Below the pieces are notes generated by a model that searched no databases, had not been told where the DNA came from, and was given only the letters and a program-made list of their open reading frames with translations. From Verrucomicrobiota bacterium (GTDB taxonomy: Bacteria; Verrucomicrobiota; Verrucomicrobiia; Chthoniobacterales; UBA10450): a DNA stretch of 10,374 bases. How positions within the stretch are numbered: position 1 is the stretch's first letter; each line of letters begins with the position of its first letter. The stretch is taken from positions 1 through 10,374 of the forward strand of contig QHNF01000137.1 in assembly GCA_003218345.1 (NCBI GenBank), given 5' to 3'. Shown one piece after another: positions 1 to 6,944 of the stretch. Made by a program: the position numbers and the translations under genes.

Positions 1-1269
1 GAGGTCGTGGCCCCACAATCCGACGAAAGTATTACCCAGGGATCACGCGACGCTGCGATTGAAGCGGCAACCAGGAAATTGCGCAGCAAGGTCGATCAAT
101 TGCAAGCAGCGCTTGAAAAGTCCCGCGGCGATCTCGAAAGCGCACGAAAAGGAAAGAAAGTTGTCGATGCTCATCTGCAGCAAACAAGTTCCAAGCTTGA
201 GAAAGCGCAAAATGAAATCGACAGATCTAGGAAATCAGAACAGCAAACCCACGATCAACTTGCGGAGACCCAGAAAGCGTTAAGAGCGCTCCAGGCATCA
301 CACGAAAATGGTAATGGGGAGCAGCAAAAGTTGCGCGCGGAGATTGCCCGTTTGAAAGACGCGGTTGCCGCCGCAGACGAGGCGCGTGTCACAGCGGAGA
401 AGCAAAGGGATGAGGCTAACGAGAAATTCGCCGAAGCAAACAACCAAATCACTACACTGGAGCAGGAGCGCGATGCAGCGCTCGGCGAGTTGAAAGGAGC
501 GAGGGAAGCAGAACAACAGGCGCAGGCATTACTAGCCGAGAATAGTGATTTGAGACAGAAGCTGGCAGATGGTGAGAAAAAGGTCCGCGAGATTGGCGAG
601 CCCAAACCGACCAACGTGGAGCAATTCGATGAGGTGAAACAGCAGGTGGCGCAGCTTCAACAGCAGGTATCCGAGAGTCAGAAAAGAAATCAGTATCTCG
701 TAGCCAGAATTGGCGAGCTTTGGGTGCAACTGGATGAGACAGACGCACAGCTTCAAAACGCGAAGCTGACCGGGAAAAACAGCGAGGAGACTGCCCGACT
801 CACAAGAGAAAACGAACTCCTGCGAAATATTGTTGTACGCGAACGCCAGGAAGAAGCCCGTCGGGACGAAGCAAGAAAGCTGATGCTGGCGGAGCTGGAT
901 AAATTTAAAATCAAATCGGATGCGTTGAATAAGCAGATCGCATTTCTCGCGCAGCCGGTTACAACACTAAGCAGTGAAGAGCTCACCTTACTGCGCCAGC
1001 CAGTGGTCTCAGTTTCGGACCACAACCCGGGCGTATTGACAGCGAGTTTTATTTTTGCAAAAAAATCGCCAGGAGATTCAGTCGAGATCGCGAGGCCGGA
1101 CGCAAACGCAGATTCGGCTCATGTGAGTGAAGCGACGTTGAACAACTCCGGCGGGTTCAAAGGGGGCTTGACGAATGAGCCGCAGAGTGGCGCACGCGCT
1201 GCCAAGGAGAGTTTTAGCGGGCCAAATACCAAACGGCAGAAAGCGATATCAGAAAGTCCCGATCAATAA
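1..1269 (+). CDS. Coiled-coil protein of unknown function, probably 5' partial
   Basis: The frame is open from the first base of the window. The first possible start inside is a GTG at position 7, so the gene may begin upstream. From that GTG the product is 420 residues. Residues of roughly 20-315 are almost all E, K, Q, A, R, L and D in heptad-like spacing, with very few prolines or glycines, which indicates a long, rod-like alpha-helical coiled coil. I see no cysteine and only one tryptophan (near residue 239). The last ~105 residues differ: they begin around an SSEELTLLRQPV segment, then become rich in S, N, G and A and look disordered. No signal peptide or membrane segment is visible after the GTG. 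The stop TAA is followed by 132 bases with no recognised element before the next gene. The protein could be a structural or scaffold component, but sequence alone cannot assign a function because coiled coils match many unrelated proteins. Confidence 0.7.
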   Translation, partial: EVVAPQSDESITQGSRDAAIEAATRKLRSKVDQLQAALEKSRGDLESARKGKKVVDAHLQQTSSKLEKAQNEIDRSRKSEQQTHDQLAETQKALRALQASHENGNGEQQKLRAEIARLKDAVAAADEARVTAEKQRDEANEKFAEANNQITTLEQERDAALGELKGAREAEQQAQALLAENSDLRQKLADGEKKVREIGEPKPTNVEQFDEVKQQVAQLQQQVSESQKRNQYLVARIGELWVQLDETDAQLQNAKLTGKNSEETARLTRENELLRNIVVRERQEEARRDEARKLMLAELDKFKIKSDALNKQIAFLAQPVTTLSSEELTLLRQPVVSVSDHNPGVLTASFIFAKKSPGDSVEIARPDANADSAHVSEATLNNSGGFKGGLTNEPQSGARAAKESFSGPNTKRQKAISESPDQ

Positions 1270-1401
1270 TCCCAATAGCCTTTACGGCTTTGCAATCTCG
1301 GCACGGTTTATCTTCGCAGCGGCAAGTTTCGGTTTGAGGGCGTCAATTCGGAAAAGGCTCCGGCGATAGCGAACGCCCGCTGGATGATTTGATTTCGCAA
1401 C

Positions 1402-2112
1402 ATGCAACCATTTCTCACTGCTAACTGGCGTTATCTGGCGATGCTGAACTACGTTGTCGATCCGGGTCTGATTAATCCGTTAGTTCCACCCGGTACCGAG
1501 ATCGACTACGAAAACCATGAAACGTTCCTTAGTGTGGTTGGATTTCTCTTTCTCGATACGCGCCTGCTTGGCTTTCCAATTCCACTGCACCGTGATTTCG
1601 AAGAAGTGAATTTGCGCTTTTACGTAAAGAGAAAATCAGCTGACACATGGCGACGCGGTGTGGTTTTCGTCCGGGAGCTTGTTCCTCGCCGAGCGATTGC
1701 CTTGGTCGCCCGTGCCTTCTATGGCGAGCGCTATTTCGCTCTACCGATGAAACACCATATAGAGTATGTCGATCCCAGATTAAAGGTAGTGTATTCGTGG
1801 CGACGCGGGAAGAAATGGGAATCACTAAAGATGAGCGCCGCCGGCGAGTCGCAATCCATTTCCGCCGATTCGCACGCCGAATTTATCACCGAACATTATT
1901 GGGGTTACACCTGGGTGTGCGCGGGCTCCAGTGAATACCGAGTGGAACATCCGCGCTGGAAAATTTGGAACGCGACCGACTTCGAATTCAATGCAGATGT
2001 TGCAAGTCTTTATGGCAAACAATTTGCAGAGACGCTAAATCAGCCACCGCGCTCTGCGTTCATCGCCGATGGCTCGCCCATCACGATCGAACGCCGATCA
2101 CTTCTTCTGTAG
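1402..2112 (+). CDS. DUF2071 (YqjF-like) family protein
   Basis: The 236-residue product has the features of the DUF2071/YqjF family: an N-terminal ANWRYLAMLNYVVDP segment, then a LINPLVPPGTEID segment, then FLSVVGFLFLDTRLLG, and a central EVNLRFYVKR strand followed by an FVRELVPRRAIALVARAFYGERYFALPM block. In known members the same order appears, starting with a hydrophobic/aromatic helix and 'P.G.E.D' turn, and the length is about 230-250 residues. The fold is related to acetoacetate decarboxylase-like barrels, but no enzymatic activity has been established for this branch, so no reaction should be assumed. It is predicted to be cytosolic, with no signal peptide or membrane helix. No strong ribosome binding site precedes the ATG; a GGATGA lies about 15 bases upstream, which is far. 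The stop TAG lies at the edge of a palindromic repeat, and the gene converges on acnA with only 22 bases between the two stops. Confidence 0.85.
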   Translation: MQPFLTANWRYLAMLNYVVDPGLINPLVPPGTEIDYENHETFLSVVGFLFLDTRLLGFPIPLHRDFEEVNLRFYVKRKSADTWRRGVVFVRELVPRRAIALVARAFYGERYFALPMKHHIEYVDPRLKVVYSWRRGKKWESLKMSAAGESQSISADSHAEFITEHYWGYTWVCAGSSEYRVEHPRWKIWNATDFEFNADVASLYGKQFAETLNQPPRSAFIADGSPITIERRSLLL

Positions 2113-2142
2113 CGGCGGTCTATGACCGCCGAGCTCAAGCTC
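2109..2142. repeat. Palindromic repeat unit between convergent genes
   Basis: The core is a perfect 8-bp inverted repeat, CGGCGGTC (2113-2120), loop TAT, GACCGCCG (2124-2131). It is immediately followed by a second small palindrome, GAGCT-CA-AGCTC (2131-2142). The TGTAG leading into the stem supplies the stop codon of the DUF2071 gene, and the second palindrome contains the TGA stop of acnA on the other strand. There is no T-tract on either side, so it is not a canonical intrinsic terminator, although the hairpin could still slow or end transcription from both directions. From memory, GTAG-CGGCGGTC-TAT-GACCGCCG looks like a dispersed intergenic repeat of soil Verrucomicrobiota. Only one copy is present here, so the repeat status is inference. 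Confidence 0.6.
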
Positions 2143-5044
2143 GCGCCAGCAATTGCCTCAGCACAAATGGCAAAATTCCGCCGTGTCGATAGTAATCGAT
2201 CTCCACGGGCGTATCGATCCGGAGCTTTACAGGCACGGAGCGCTTCTGCCGATCTTTGCCTTCGATCTCGAGCGTTGCCGTTTGTCCGGGTTTCATTGTG
2301 TCCGATAATCCGGTGATCGAAAAGATTTCTGAGCCGGAAAGTCCGAGCGACTGCGCAGTGGTTCCATTGAGAAATTGCAGCGGCAGCACGCCCATGCCGA
2401 CTAGATTCGAGCGATGAATCCGTTCGAAACTCGCTGCGACCACGGCCTTAACGCCAAGCAAACGCGTTCCCTTTGCCGCCCAGTCGCGCGATGAACCCGT
2501 GCCGTACTCGTGCCCGGCGAGAATAATCAAGGGTGTGTTTGTCTGCGCATACCTGGTCGCAGCGTCGAAGATCGACATCTCTTCGCCGTTTCCGTTCGCA
2601 AAATATTTCGTCACACCTCCTTCGGTTCCGGGCACCATGAAATTTTTTATCCGCACGTTCGCGAATGTGCCGCGGGTCATAACCAGATCGTTGCCGCGCC
2701 GGCTGCCGTAGCTGTTAAAATCAGAGTGGGCAATCCCGCGCGAGACTAGATATTGGCCCGCCGGAGACGTTGCCTTGATTGCGCCGGCAGGCGAAATGTG
2801 GTCAGTCGTAACCGAGCCGCCAAAAATGCCAAGTGCGCGGGCGCCGCGGATTTCCTCTATATGCCCCGCCTCCATTGAGAAATTTTCGAAAAACGGCGGT
2901 TCATGGATGTAATCACTCTTTTCATCCCATTGGTAGATTTCGCCCGTGCTCGATGGAATCTGGTTCCACTTCGGATTTTGATCGGCAAAATCGCGATAAA
3001 GTTTACGGAAAATTTCCGGCTTGAGCGCCGTTTGCATTGCACGCCGGATTTCGCTGAGAGTCGGCCAGAGATCGCGCAGAAAAGTTTCCTTTCCCCGCTT
3101 ATCTACTCCGAGCGGCTCGCGCGAGAGATCGATATGTACTCGGCCGGCTAGCGCAAAAGCGACGACGAGCGGAGGCGACATCAGGAAATTTGCCTTGATA
3201 TGTTGATGCACGCGGGCTTCGAAGTTGCGGTTGCCCGAAAGCACTGAAGCAGCAACCAGATCGAACTCGTGAATCGCCTTCTCGATGTTTGGGTGCAGCG
3301 GCCCGGAGTTGCCGATGCAGGTGGTGCACCCGTAGCCGACCAGATTAAATCCAAGTTGATCAAGATATCTTTGCAGTCCCGTTTTCTCCAGGTAATCCGA
3401 GACGACCCGCGAACCCGGCGCGAGTGAAGTTTTCACCGCAGGATCGATGTGCAGACCGCGCTCAACCGCTTTTTTCGCCAGTAAGCCGGCCGCGATCATC
3501 ACGCTTGGATTACTCGTGTTTGTGCAGCTGGTGATCGCCGCGATAAGGACGCTGCCATGCCCAATGTGAGTACGTCCTTGCGTAAAGACGCCGCTCGATT
3601 CGGCTTCAATTTGTTTTCCAAGATCAGGCGTCGGCCGGTTTGCAATCATCTCGATTTTGTTGAGTTCGTCGCCCGGATTGATTCCCTGATCCTCCTTTTT
3701 GTCAGTCGAGAACATTTCGCCGTTGCGCGGGGCGGTGCCATTTAATTTCACGAGATGCTTTTGCCGAAGATCCACATTTCGTTTTCCATAGCCGCCATCC
3801 TGCACCGGTTTTTCGAGTAGCTCGCGAAATGTTTTCCCAAGCTCCGGCAAGTTGATCAGGTCTTGTGGCCTCTTGGGACCGGCAACGCTCGGCTGCACTT
3901 CCGCTAGATCCAAATCGATATCGAGGCTGTAGTCGATTTCCCCTTTTCGCGGCATCCCAAACATGTTTTGCGCCCGAAAATAATTTTCGAACGCAACGCA
4001 TTGCTCGTCGCTGCGTCCGGTAGCCCGCAAGTAATCCACTGATTCTTGATCAATCGGAAAATATCCCATCGTCGCGCCGTACTCGGGCGACATGTTCCCG
4101 ATCGTCGCGCGATCGGGCACCGGCAGCGATGCTGCGCCTTCACCATAAAATTCGACGAACTTGCCGACGACTTTTTGCGCGCGCAGCAACTGCGTAATGT
4201 GCAGCACGAGATCGGTCGCAGTTACACCTTCGCACAGTTGACCGCTCATGTGAACGCCCACCACTTCAGGCGTCAAAAAGTAAACCGGTTGTCCGAGCAT
4301 ACCGGCTTCCGCTTCTATTCCGCCCACGCCCCAGCCAACCACGCCCAGACCATTGATCATTGTTGTGTGCGAATCAGTGCCGACCAGCGTGTCGGGGTAA
4401 TAAAGTAGGGCATCCGTCTCGATTGCCCTTGTTTGATTTGCAAGCGGGACGTTCGCGTTACTTTTCAAAACGCCTTTCGCGAGATATTCCAGATTAACTT
4501 GGTGAACGATGCCAATCCCCGGCGGGATGAGCTGGAAAGTTTTAAACGCCTGCTGTCCCCACTTGAGAAACTGATAACGCTCGCGGTTCCGTTTGAACTC
4601 CATATCCAGGTTAAGTTCCAGCGCTCGTGCCGAACCGAAAAAATCCACCTGCACCGAATGGTCGACCACCAGATCGACAGGCACCAGTGGCTCGATAATT
4701 TTCGGGTCGCCACCGAGCCGTTCGACTGCACTCCGCATTGCGGCAAGATCGACAACCAGCGGCACGCCCGTAAAATCTTGTAAAACGATACGCGCGACGA
4801 TGAAGGGGATCTCTTCGTTTGCAGGCGATTTGGCGTTCCAGTTCGCCAGCGCCTCGACATCTTTGCGCCGGACTTTCTTACCGTCGCAATTTCGCAGCAC
4901 GGATTCGAGCACGATGCGGATGCTTACCGGCAGCCGCGAAATTTTCCCAATGTCCTGTTCTTCCAGCGCCGGCAGCGAATAGAGGAAACTTTCGCGGCCT
5001 TTGCCGGCCTCGAACTTCCGCAGGGTTTTAAATTCGTCATGCAT
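2135..5044 (-). CDS. acnA: Aconitate hydratase A (aconitase)
   Basis: A 969-residue aconitase of the AcnA/IRP1 type, which interconverts citrate and isocitrate through cis-aconitate in the TCA cycle, in the cytosol. The three [4Fe-4S] ligands are visible: C507 in [13 protein letters not shown], and C573 and C576 in [14 protein letters not shown]. Other hallmarks are [16 protein letters not shown] (about 173-188), [20 protein letters not shown] (about 223-242), AGPKRPQDL (388-396), TTDHISPAG (about 746-754), [10 protein letters not shown] (about 776-785) and the swivelling-domain active-site loop [12 protein letters not shown] (848-859). The N-terminus ([31 protein letters not shown]) matches the family start, which supports the chosen ATG. 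It is about 80 residues longer than E. coli AcnA. Much of this is an extra segment of about 50-60 residues between AGPKRPQDL and ITSCTNTS (roughly residues 405-500). The last three residues (ARA) are encoded by a palindromic repeat. The gene follows the peroxiredoxin on the same strand with 3 bases between stop and ATG, so co-transcription is likely. I see no good Shine-Dalgarno. Confidence 0.98.
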   Translation of the reverse strand: MHDEFKTLRKFEAGKGRESFLYSLPALEEQDIGKISRLPVSIRIVLESVLRNCDGKKVRRKDVEALANWNAKSPANEEIPFIVARIVLQDFTGVPLVVDLAAMRSAVERLGGDPKIIEPLVPVDLVVDHSVQVDFFGSARALELNLDMEFKRNRERYQFLKWGQQAFKTFQLIPPGIGIVHQVNLEYLAKGVLKSNANVPLANQTRAIETDALLYYPDTLVGTDSHTTMINGLGVVGWGVGGIEAEAGMLGQPVYFLTPEVVGVHMSGQLCEGVTATDLVLHITQLLRAQKVVGKFVEFYGEGAASLPVPDRATIGNMSPEYGATMGYFPIDQESVDYLRATGRSDEQCVAFENYFRAQNMFGMPRKGEIDYSLDIDLDLAEVQPSVAGPKRPQDLINLPELGKTFRELLEKPVQDGGYGKRNVDLRQKHLVKLNGTAPRNGEMFSTDKKEDQGINPGDELNKIEMIANRPTPDLGKQIEAESSGVFTQGRTHIGHGSVLIAAITSCTNTSNPSVMIAAGLLAKKAVERGLHIDPAVKTSLAPGSRVVSDYLEKTGLQRYLDQLGFNLVGYGCTTCIGNSGPLHPNIEKAIHEFDLVAASVLSGNRNFEARVHQHIKANFLMSPPLVVAFALAGRVHIDLSREPLGVDKRGKETFLRDLWPTLSEIRRAMQTALKPEIFRKLYRDFADQNPKWNQIPSSTGEIYQWDEKSDYIHEPPFFENFSMEAGHIEEIRGARALGIFGGSVTTDHISPAGAIKATSPAGQYLVSRGIAHSDFNSYGSRRGNDLVMTRGTFANVRIKNFMVPGTEGGVTKYFANGNGEEMSIFDAATRYAQTNTPLIILAGHEYGTGSSRDWAAKGTRLLGVKAVVAASFERIHRSNLVGMGVLPLQFLNGTTAQSLGLSGSEIFSITGLSDTMKPGQTATLEIEGKDRQKRSVPVKLRIDTPVEIDYYRHGGILPFVLRQLLARA

Positions 5045-5047
5045 CGC

Positions 5048-5679
5048 TTATTTGTCGTCCCGAGGTCGCGCAGACGACCGAAGGACCCCACAATGGAAGT
5101 CTGAACCACACATGCCACGAAGTGCAATCATTCGAACATTGGCAAGTTCTCTCAGTTCGTTCGGGATGACGACGAGACGGTCGATAATCATTAGTTTCGC
5201 TTTGATCTTGTCGAAATTCGGCAGTTGTCTCGCGTCGTCGTTGCTCTCCACATATTGGATCACGCCATTTTTATCGATGATGAACGCGGAGCGCTTCGCC
5301 ACGCCGGCCATACCGAGGTTCATCTGCGGCAGGAACGAGTCGTACATCACGTCATACGCTTTGGCGACTTCATGTTCGTAGTCGCTGAGGAGCGGCACAG
5401 TGATCTTTTCCTTTTGGGTCCACGCTTCCTGCGCAAACGGATTATCTCCGCTAATTCCGTAAACGGTGGCGTTCAGATCGGTGTAAGCGTTCAGGGCTTG
5501 ACTGATCTCGCACATCTCAGTTGTGCACGTGCCCGTGAACGCCATGGGAAAAAAGGAAAAAAAAGGAGCAGCGTATTATTTTTCCCGAAGTTGTCGCTTA
5601 ACTTGATTTGCCTGGGTCCATCAGCGGTCTTGGTCGAGAGCGTGAAATGTGGCGCTTTGGTTCCGACGGCTAGTGGCAT
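5048..5679 (-). pseudogene. Peroxiredoxin (AhpC/TSA, PrxQ/AhpE-like), frame broken at a homopolymer
   Basis: Two overlapping minus-strand frames together make one thioredoxin-fold peroxidase. The N-terminal frame starts at ATG 5677-5679 and reads MPLAVGTKAPHFTLSTKTADG... to LLLFFP. The C-terminal frame begins at PMAFTGTCTTEMCEIS and runs through VYGISGDNPFAQEAWT, VPLLSDYEHEVAKAYDV, RSAFIIDKNGVIQYVE and ARQLPNFDKIKAKL, where the family normally ends. PMAFTGTC is the PxxxTxxC peroxidatic motif, and a second cysteine five residues later could be the resolving cysteine, as in PrxQ/BCP proteins. The two frames are out of phase by a net +1 or -2 across 5549-5564, which on the plus strand is A6-GG-A8. 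That may be a sequencing error, a real mutation, or a slippage-decoded gene. After KAKL the frame runs on for about 45 extra residues, most of them encoded by the repeat at 5054-5170, and stops at 5048-5050. The role would be reduction of H2O2 or alkyl peroxides in the cytosol with thioredoxin. It lies directly upstream of acnA. Confidence 0.85.
5054..5170. repeat. REP/MITE-like palindromic element in the prx 3' end
   Basis: The ends are imperfect inverted repeats: GTCGTCCCGA at 5054-5063 and TCGGGATGAC at 5161-5170 (9 of 10 pair). Inside the left end is a hairpin, GGTCG (5064-5068) loop CGCAGA CGACC (5075-5079), followed by GAAGGACCCCAC. The overall wording (GTCATCCCGAACGAACTGAG at the right end, read on the minus strand) is of the kind I recall from interspersed intergenic repeats in soil bacteria. 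No transposase is encoded at this size (117 bp), so it is a non-autonomous or REP-like unit if mobile. It covers the last ~40 codons of the peroxiredoxin frame and ends nine bases upstream of the acnA ATG. Only one copy is in this window, so repeat status needs genome data. Confidence 0.6.
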
Positions 5680-5770
5680 AAGCAATACTCCGATTTGATT
5701 TAATGTGGGGACTTTCAGTATAAGATTGGCATCCACGCGGTCAAAAAGAAGATCGCGAATCGTCCAATCG

Positions 5771-5815
5771 TCGATTTGGGATTTACGATTCACGATTCAC
5801 TAATCACGATTCACG
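5771..5815. repeat. 7-bp tandem repeat array (ACGATTC-type)
   Basis: A 7-base periodicity is visible. Reading the plus strand from 5771 in sevens gives TCGATTT, GGGATTT, ACGATTC, ACGATTC, ACTAATC, ACGATTC, then a partial ACG ending at 5815. Three of the units are identical. The array lies in the divergent gap between the peroxiredoxin (start 5679, minus) and the DUF456 gene (start 5823, plus), ending seven bases before the DUF456 ATG. It therefore occupies the place where the DUF456 ribosome binding site would be expected, and no Shine-Dalgarno is visible there. Short heptameric arrays can change copy number by slippage; whether this one does is unknown. Confidence 0.7.
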
Positions 5816-5822
5816 CTTCCGA

Positions 5823-6311
5823 ATGGAACTGTTCTGGTGGTTGCTCACAGTCGTGCTGTTTGCCGTCGGTCTCATTGGCACGGTGCTCCCAGTGTTTCCG
5901 GGCACAATTATCATTCTGGCTGGCGCGCTTCTTCATCGGGTGATGCTTGGATCGGAGAAGAGCATCGGTTGGTGGACGATCGTGGTCCTTCTGCTGCTGA
6001 CCCTGGCGACGTATGCACTCGATTTTTTAAGCGGTTACTTCGGCGCGAGATATTTCGGAGCGACCAGATGGGGAATGTTCGGCGCCATTCTCGGCGCGCT
6101 CATCGGTATTTTTTTTGGGATCATCGGAGTGTTTTTGGGGCCGGTAATTGGCGCAGTCTTAGGGGAATTCGTTGCCGGAAAAAGAATGATCGACGCTGGC
6201 CGTGCAGGCTGGGGAAGTTTGTTGGGAAGTCTCGGCGCAACGATCGGCAAGCTCGTCATCGCGCTCGTGATGATCGCGATTTTCTTCATGACCGTGCCGC
6301 CGCCATTCTGA
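5823..6311 (+). CDS. DUF456 family integral membrane protein
   Basis: The 162-residue product is a small hydrophobic membrane protein. It opens with a helix (ELFWWLLTVVLFAVGLIG), then the TVLPVFPGTIIILAGALLH segment, whose 'G..G..LP..PG...I..G' pattern is the hallmark of DUF456. Further membrane stretches are around residues 47-70 (IGWWTIVVLLLLTLATYALDFLSG), a long glycine-rich hydrophobic region around 83-115 (GMFGAILGALIGIFFGIIGVFLG and on), and 137-158. The glycine-rich repeats give close helix packing, as in GlyZip-like membrane segments. A short polar loop (EFVAGKRMIDAGRAGWGSL) separates the last two. Length agrees with the family (about 160). The biochemical function of DUF456 proteins is not established. 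The ATG at 5823 is chosen because the family begins within a few residues of the first helix. The gene is followed by a palindromic repeat and rnpB on the same strand. Confidence 0.9.
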   Translation: MELFWWLLTVVLFAVGLIGTVLPVFPGTIIILAGALLHRVMLGSEKSIGWWTIVVLLLLTLATYALDFLSGYFGARYFGATRWGMFGAILGALIGIFFGIIGVFLGPVIGAVLGEFVAGKRMIDAGRAGWGSLLGSLGATIGKLVIALVMIAIFFMTVPPPF

Positions 6312-6318
6312 AGATTGT

Positions 6319-6400
6319 ACCGCTGATTACGCGGATTTCAGATGATCCCGGAATTGCTTGCCGCTGTTCCGCATCCGTGTTCATCTGTGTAATCAGTGGT
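6319..6400. repeat. Inverted-repeat intergenic element upstream of rnpB
   Basis: The left arm, ACCGCTGATTAC (6319-6330), and the right arm, GTAATCAGTGGT (6389-6400), are complementary except for one position. The next bases inward (GCGGATTTCAGATGA on the left, TCATCTGTGT on the right) continue the match with gaps. The interior includes GCATCCGTGTTCATCTGTG. The phrase 'CGCTGATTACGCGGATT ... TTCATCTGTGTAATCAGTGG' resembles a dispersed bacterial intergenic repeat that I recall from several phyla, but the sequence here shows only the single inverted-repeat unit. It fills the gap between the DUF456 stop (6311) and the rnpB promoter region. Confidence 0.6.
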
Positions 6401-6421
6401 TCTCTTTTCTTCCTGGCTGTT

Positions 6422-6427
6422 TATGAT
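6422..6427 (+). promoter_or_regulatory. Candidate -10 box of rnpB
   Basis: TATGAT at 6422-6427 differs from the sigma70 consensus TATAAT at one position and lies 10 bases before the first base of the predicted P1 helix of RNase P RNA (6438). That would place the transcription start near 6434. A -35 box at normal spacing would fall around 6399-6404 at the edge of the inverted-repeat element, where I see only weak similarity (GTTCTC). Position fits well; the assignment is inference. Confidence 0.45.
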
Positions 6428-6437
6428 AAATTAGGCC

Positions 6438-6839
6438 CGATGGCAGATGATCGCTGGTGAGCCGCTTTGGTTTGCTAGAGGAAAGTCCGAACACCATACG
6501 GCAGCATGCCGCGTAAAATACGCGGGCGCCGCGGTTGTAAAACTGCGGTGACGGAAAGTGTCACAGAAAAAGACACCGCCGGTTCTTTGGCAACAGAGAT
6601 GCAGGCAAGGGTGAAAAGGCGAGGTAAGAGCTCACCGCTTGCGAAGTAATTCGCGAGGCACGAAAAACCCCATGCGGTGCAAGACAAAACAGAGGAAGGG
6701 CAGCCGGCCTGCAAAAAATCCTCGGGTATCGTCGCATCACGGCGAATGAAAGTTCGCCGGGCATTCGGAGAAATCCGGGTGAGATAAATGATCATCCGCG
6801 TGAGCAATCACGCTGACAGAATTCGGCTTACCGCCATCG
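6438..6839 (+). ncRNA. rnpB: RNase P RNA, bacterial class A
   Basis: This is the catalytic RNA of ribonuclease P, which removes 5' leaders from pre-tRNAs with the RnpA protein. Universal conserved blocks are present in order: GAGGAAAGTCCGAACACC (6478-6495), the first half of helix P4 with adjoining CRI; GAGGTAAGAGCTCACCGC (about 6621-6638), the CRII block; and ACAGAATTCGGCTTA (6816-6830), the CRV block with the second half of P4. The ends pair as P1: CGATGGC (6438-6444) with GCCATCG (6833-6839). The roughly 400-nt length matches class A RNAs. The exact mature ends are inferred from P1. A TATGAT box precedes it and a strong terminator follows seven bases later, so it is probably a single-gene transcription unit. 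Open frames crossing this region on both strands are not genes. Confidence 0.97.
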
Positions 6840-6845
6840 AAATAT

Positions 6846-6884
6846 GAAGGGCGCTTTCGGAAACGAAGGCGCCCTTCGCTTTTT
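6846..6884 (+). terminator. Intrinsic terminator of rnpB
   Basis: A 14-bp stem is formed by GAAGGGCGCTTTCG (6846-6859) and CGAAGGCGCCCTTC (6864-6877), with one T-G wobble and a GAAA tetraloop (6860-6863). It is followed by GC and TTTTT (6880-6884), then GTTT. This is a textbook rho-independent terminator for plus-strand transcription, placed just after the RNase P RNA. Confidence 0.93.
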
Positions 6885-6944
6885 GTTTACGGAAGCTATC
6901 TTCGATTGATTGGACCGAATCCCTTTGTTGCGCAAGTTGCCTTG

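Noticed and set aside
255..1025. Several minus-strand open frames opposite the coiled-coil gene
   Set aside because: Serine/leucine/cysteine-rich peptides are the expected antisense of an E/K/Q-rich coding sequence.
1275..1290. Small hairpin AGCC-TTTAC-GGCT after the coiled-coil gene as a terminator
   Set aside because: A four-base stem without a T-tract is too weak to call.
2812..2826. Possible key-residue loss in aconitase: [10 protein letters not shown] where many AcnA proteins have [10 protein letters not shown]
   Set aside because: The position is not a known catalytic or cluster residue and other aconitases vary there; all Fe-S ligands and the active-site arginine loop are intact.
4433..4982. 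Plus-strand open frames of 116-129 codons antisense to acnA
   Set aside because: They are shadows of a strongly conserved coding frame on the other strand, with no family resemblance.
5837..6460. Plus-strand open frame of 207 codons overlapping the DUF456 gene
   Set aside because: It is out of phase with a clear DUF456 membrane protein, runs into the inverted repeat and the rnpB start, and resembles no family.
6475..6807. Minus-strand open frame of 110 codons inside the RNase P RNA region
   Set aside because: It lies wholly within a well-supported structural RNA; it has no recognisable protein family features.
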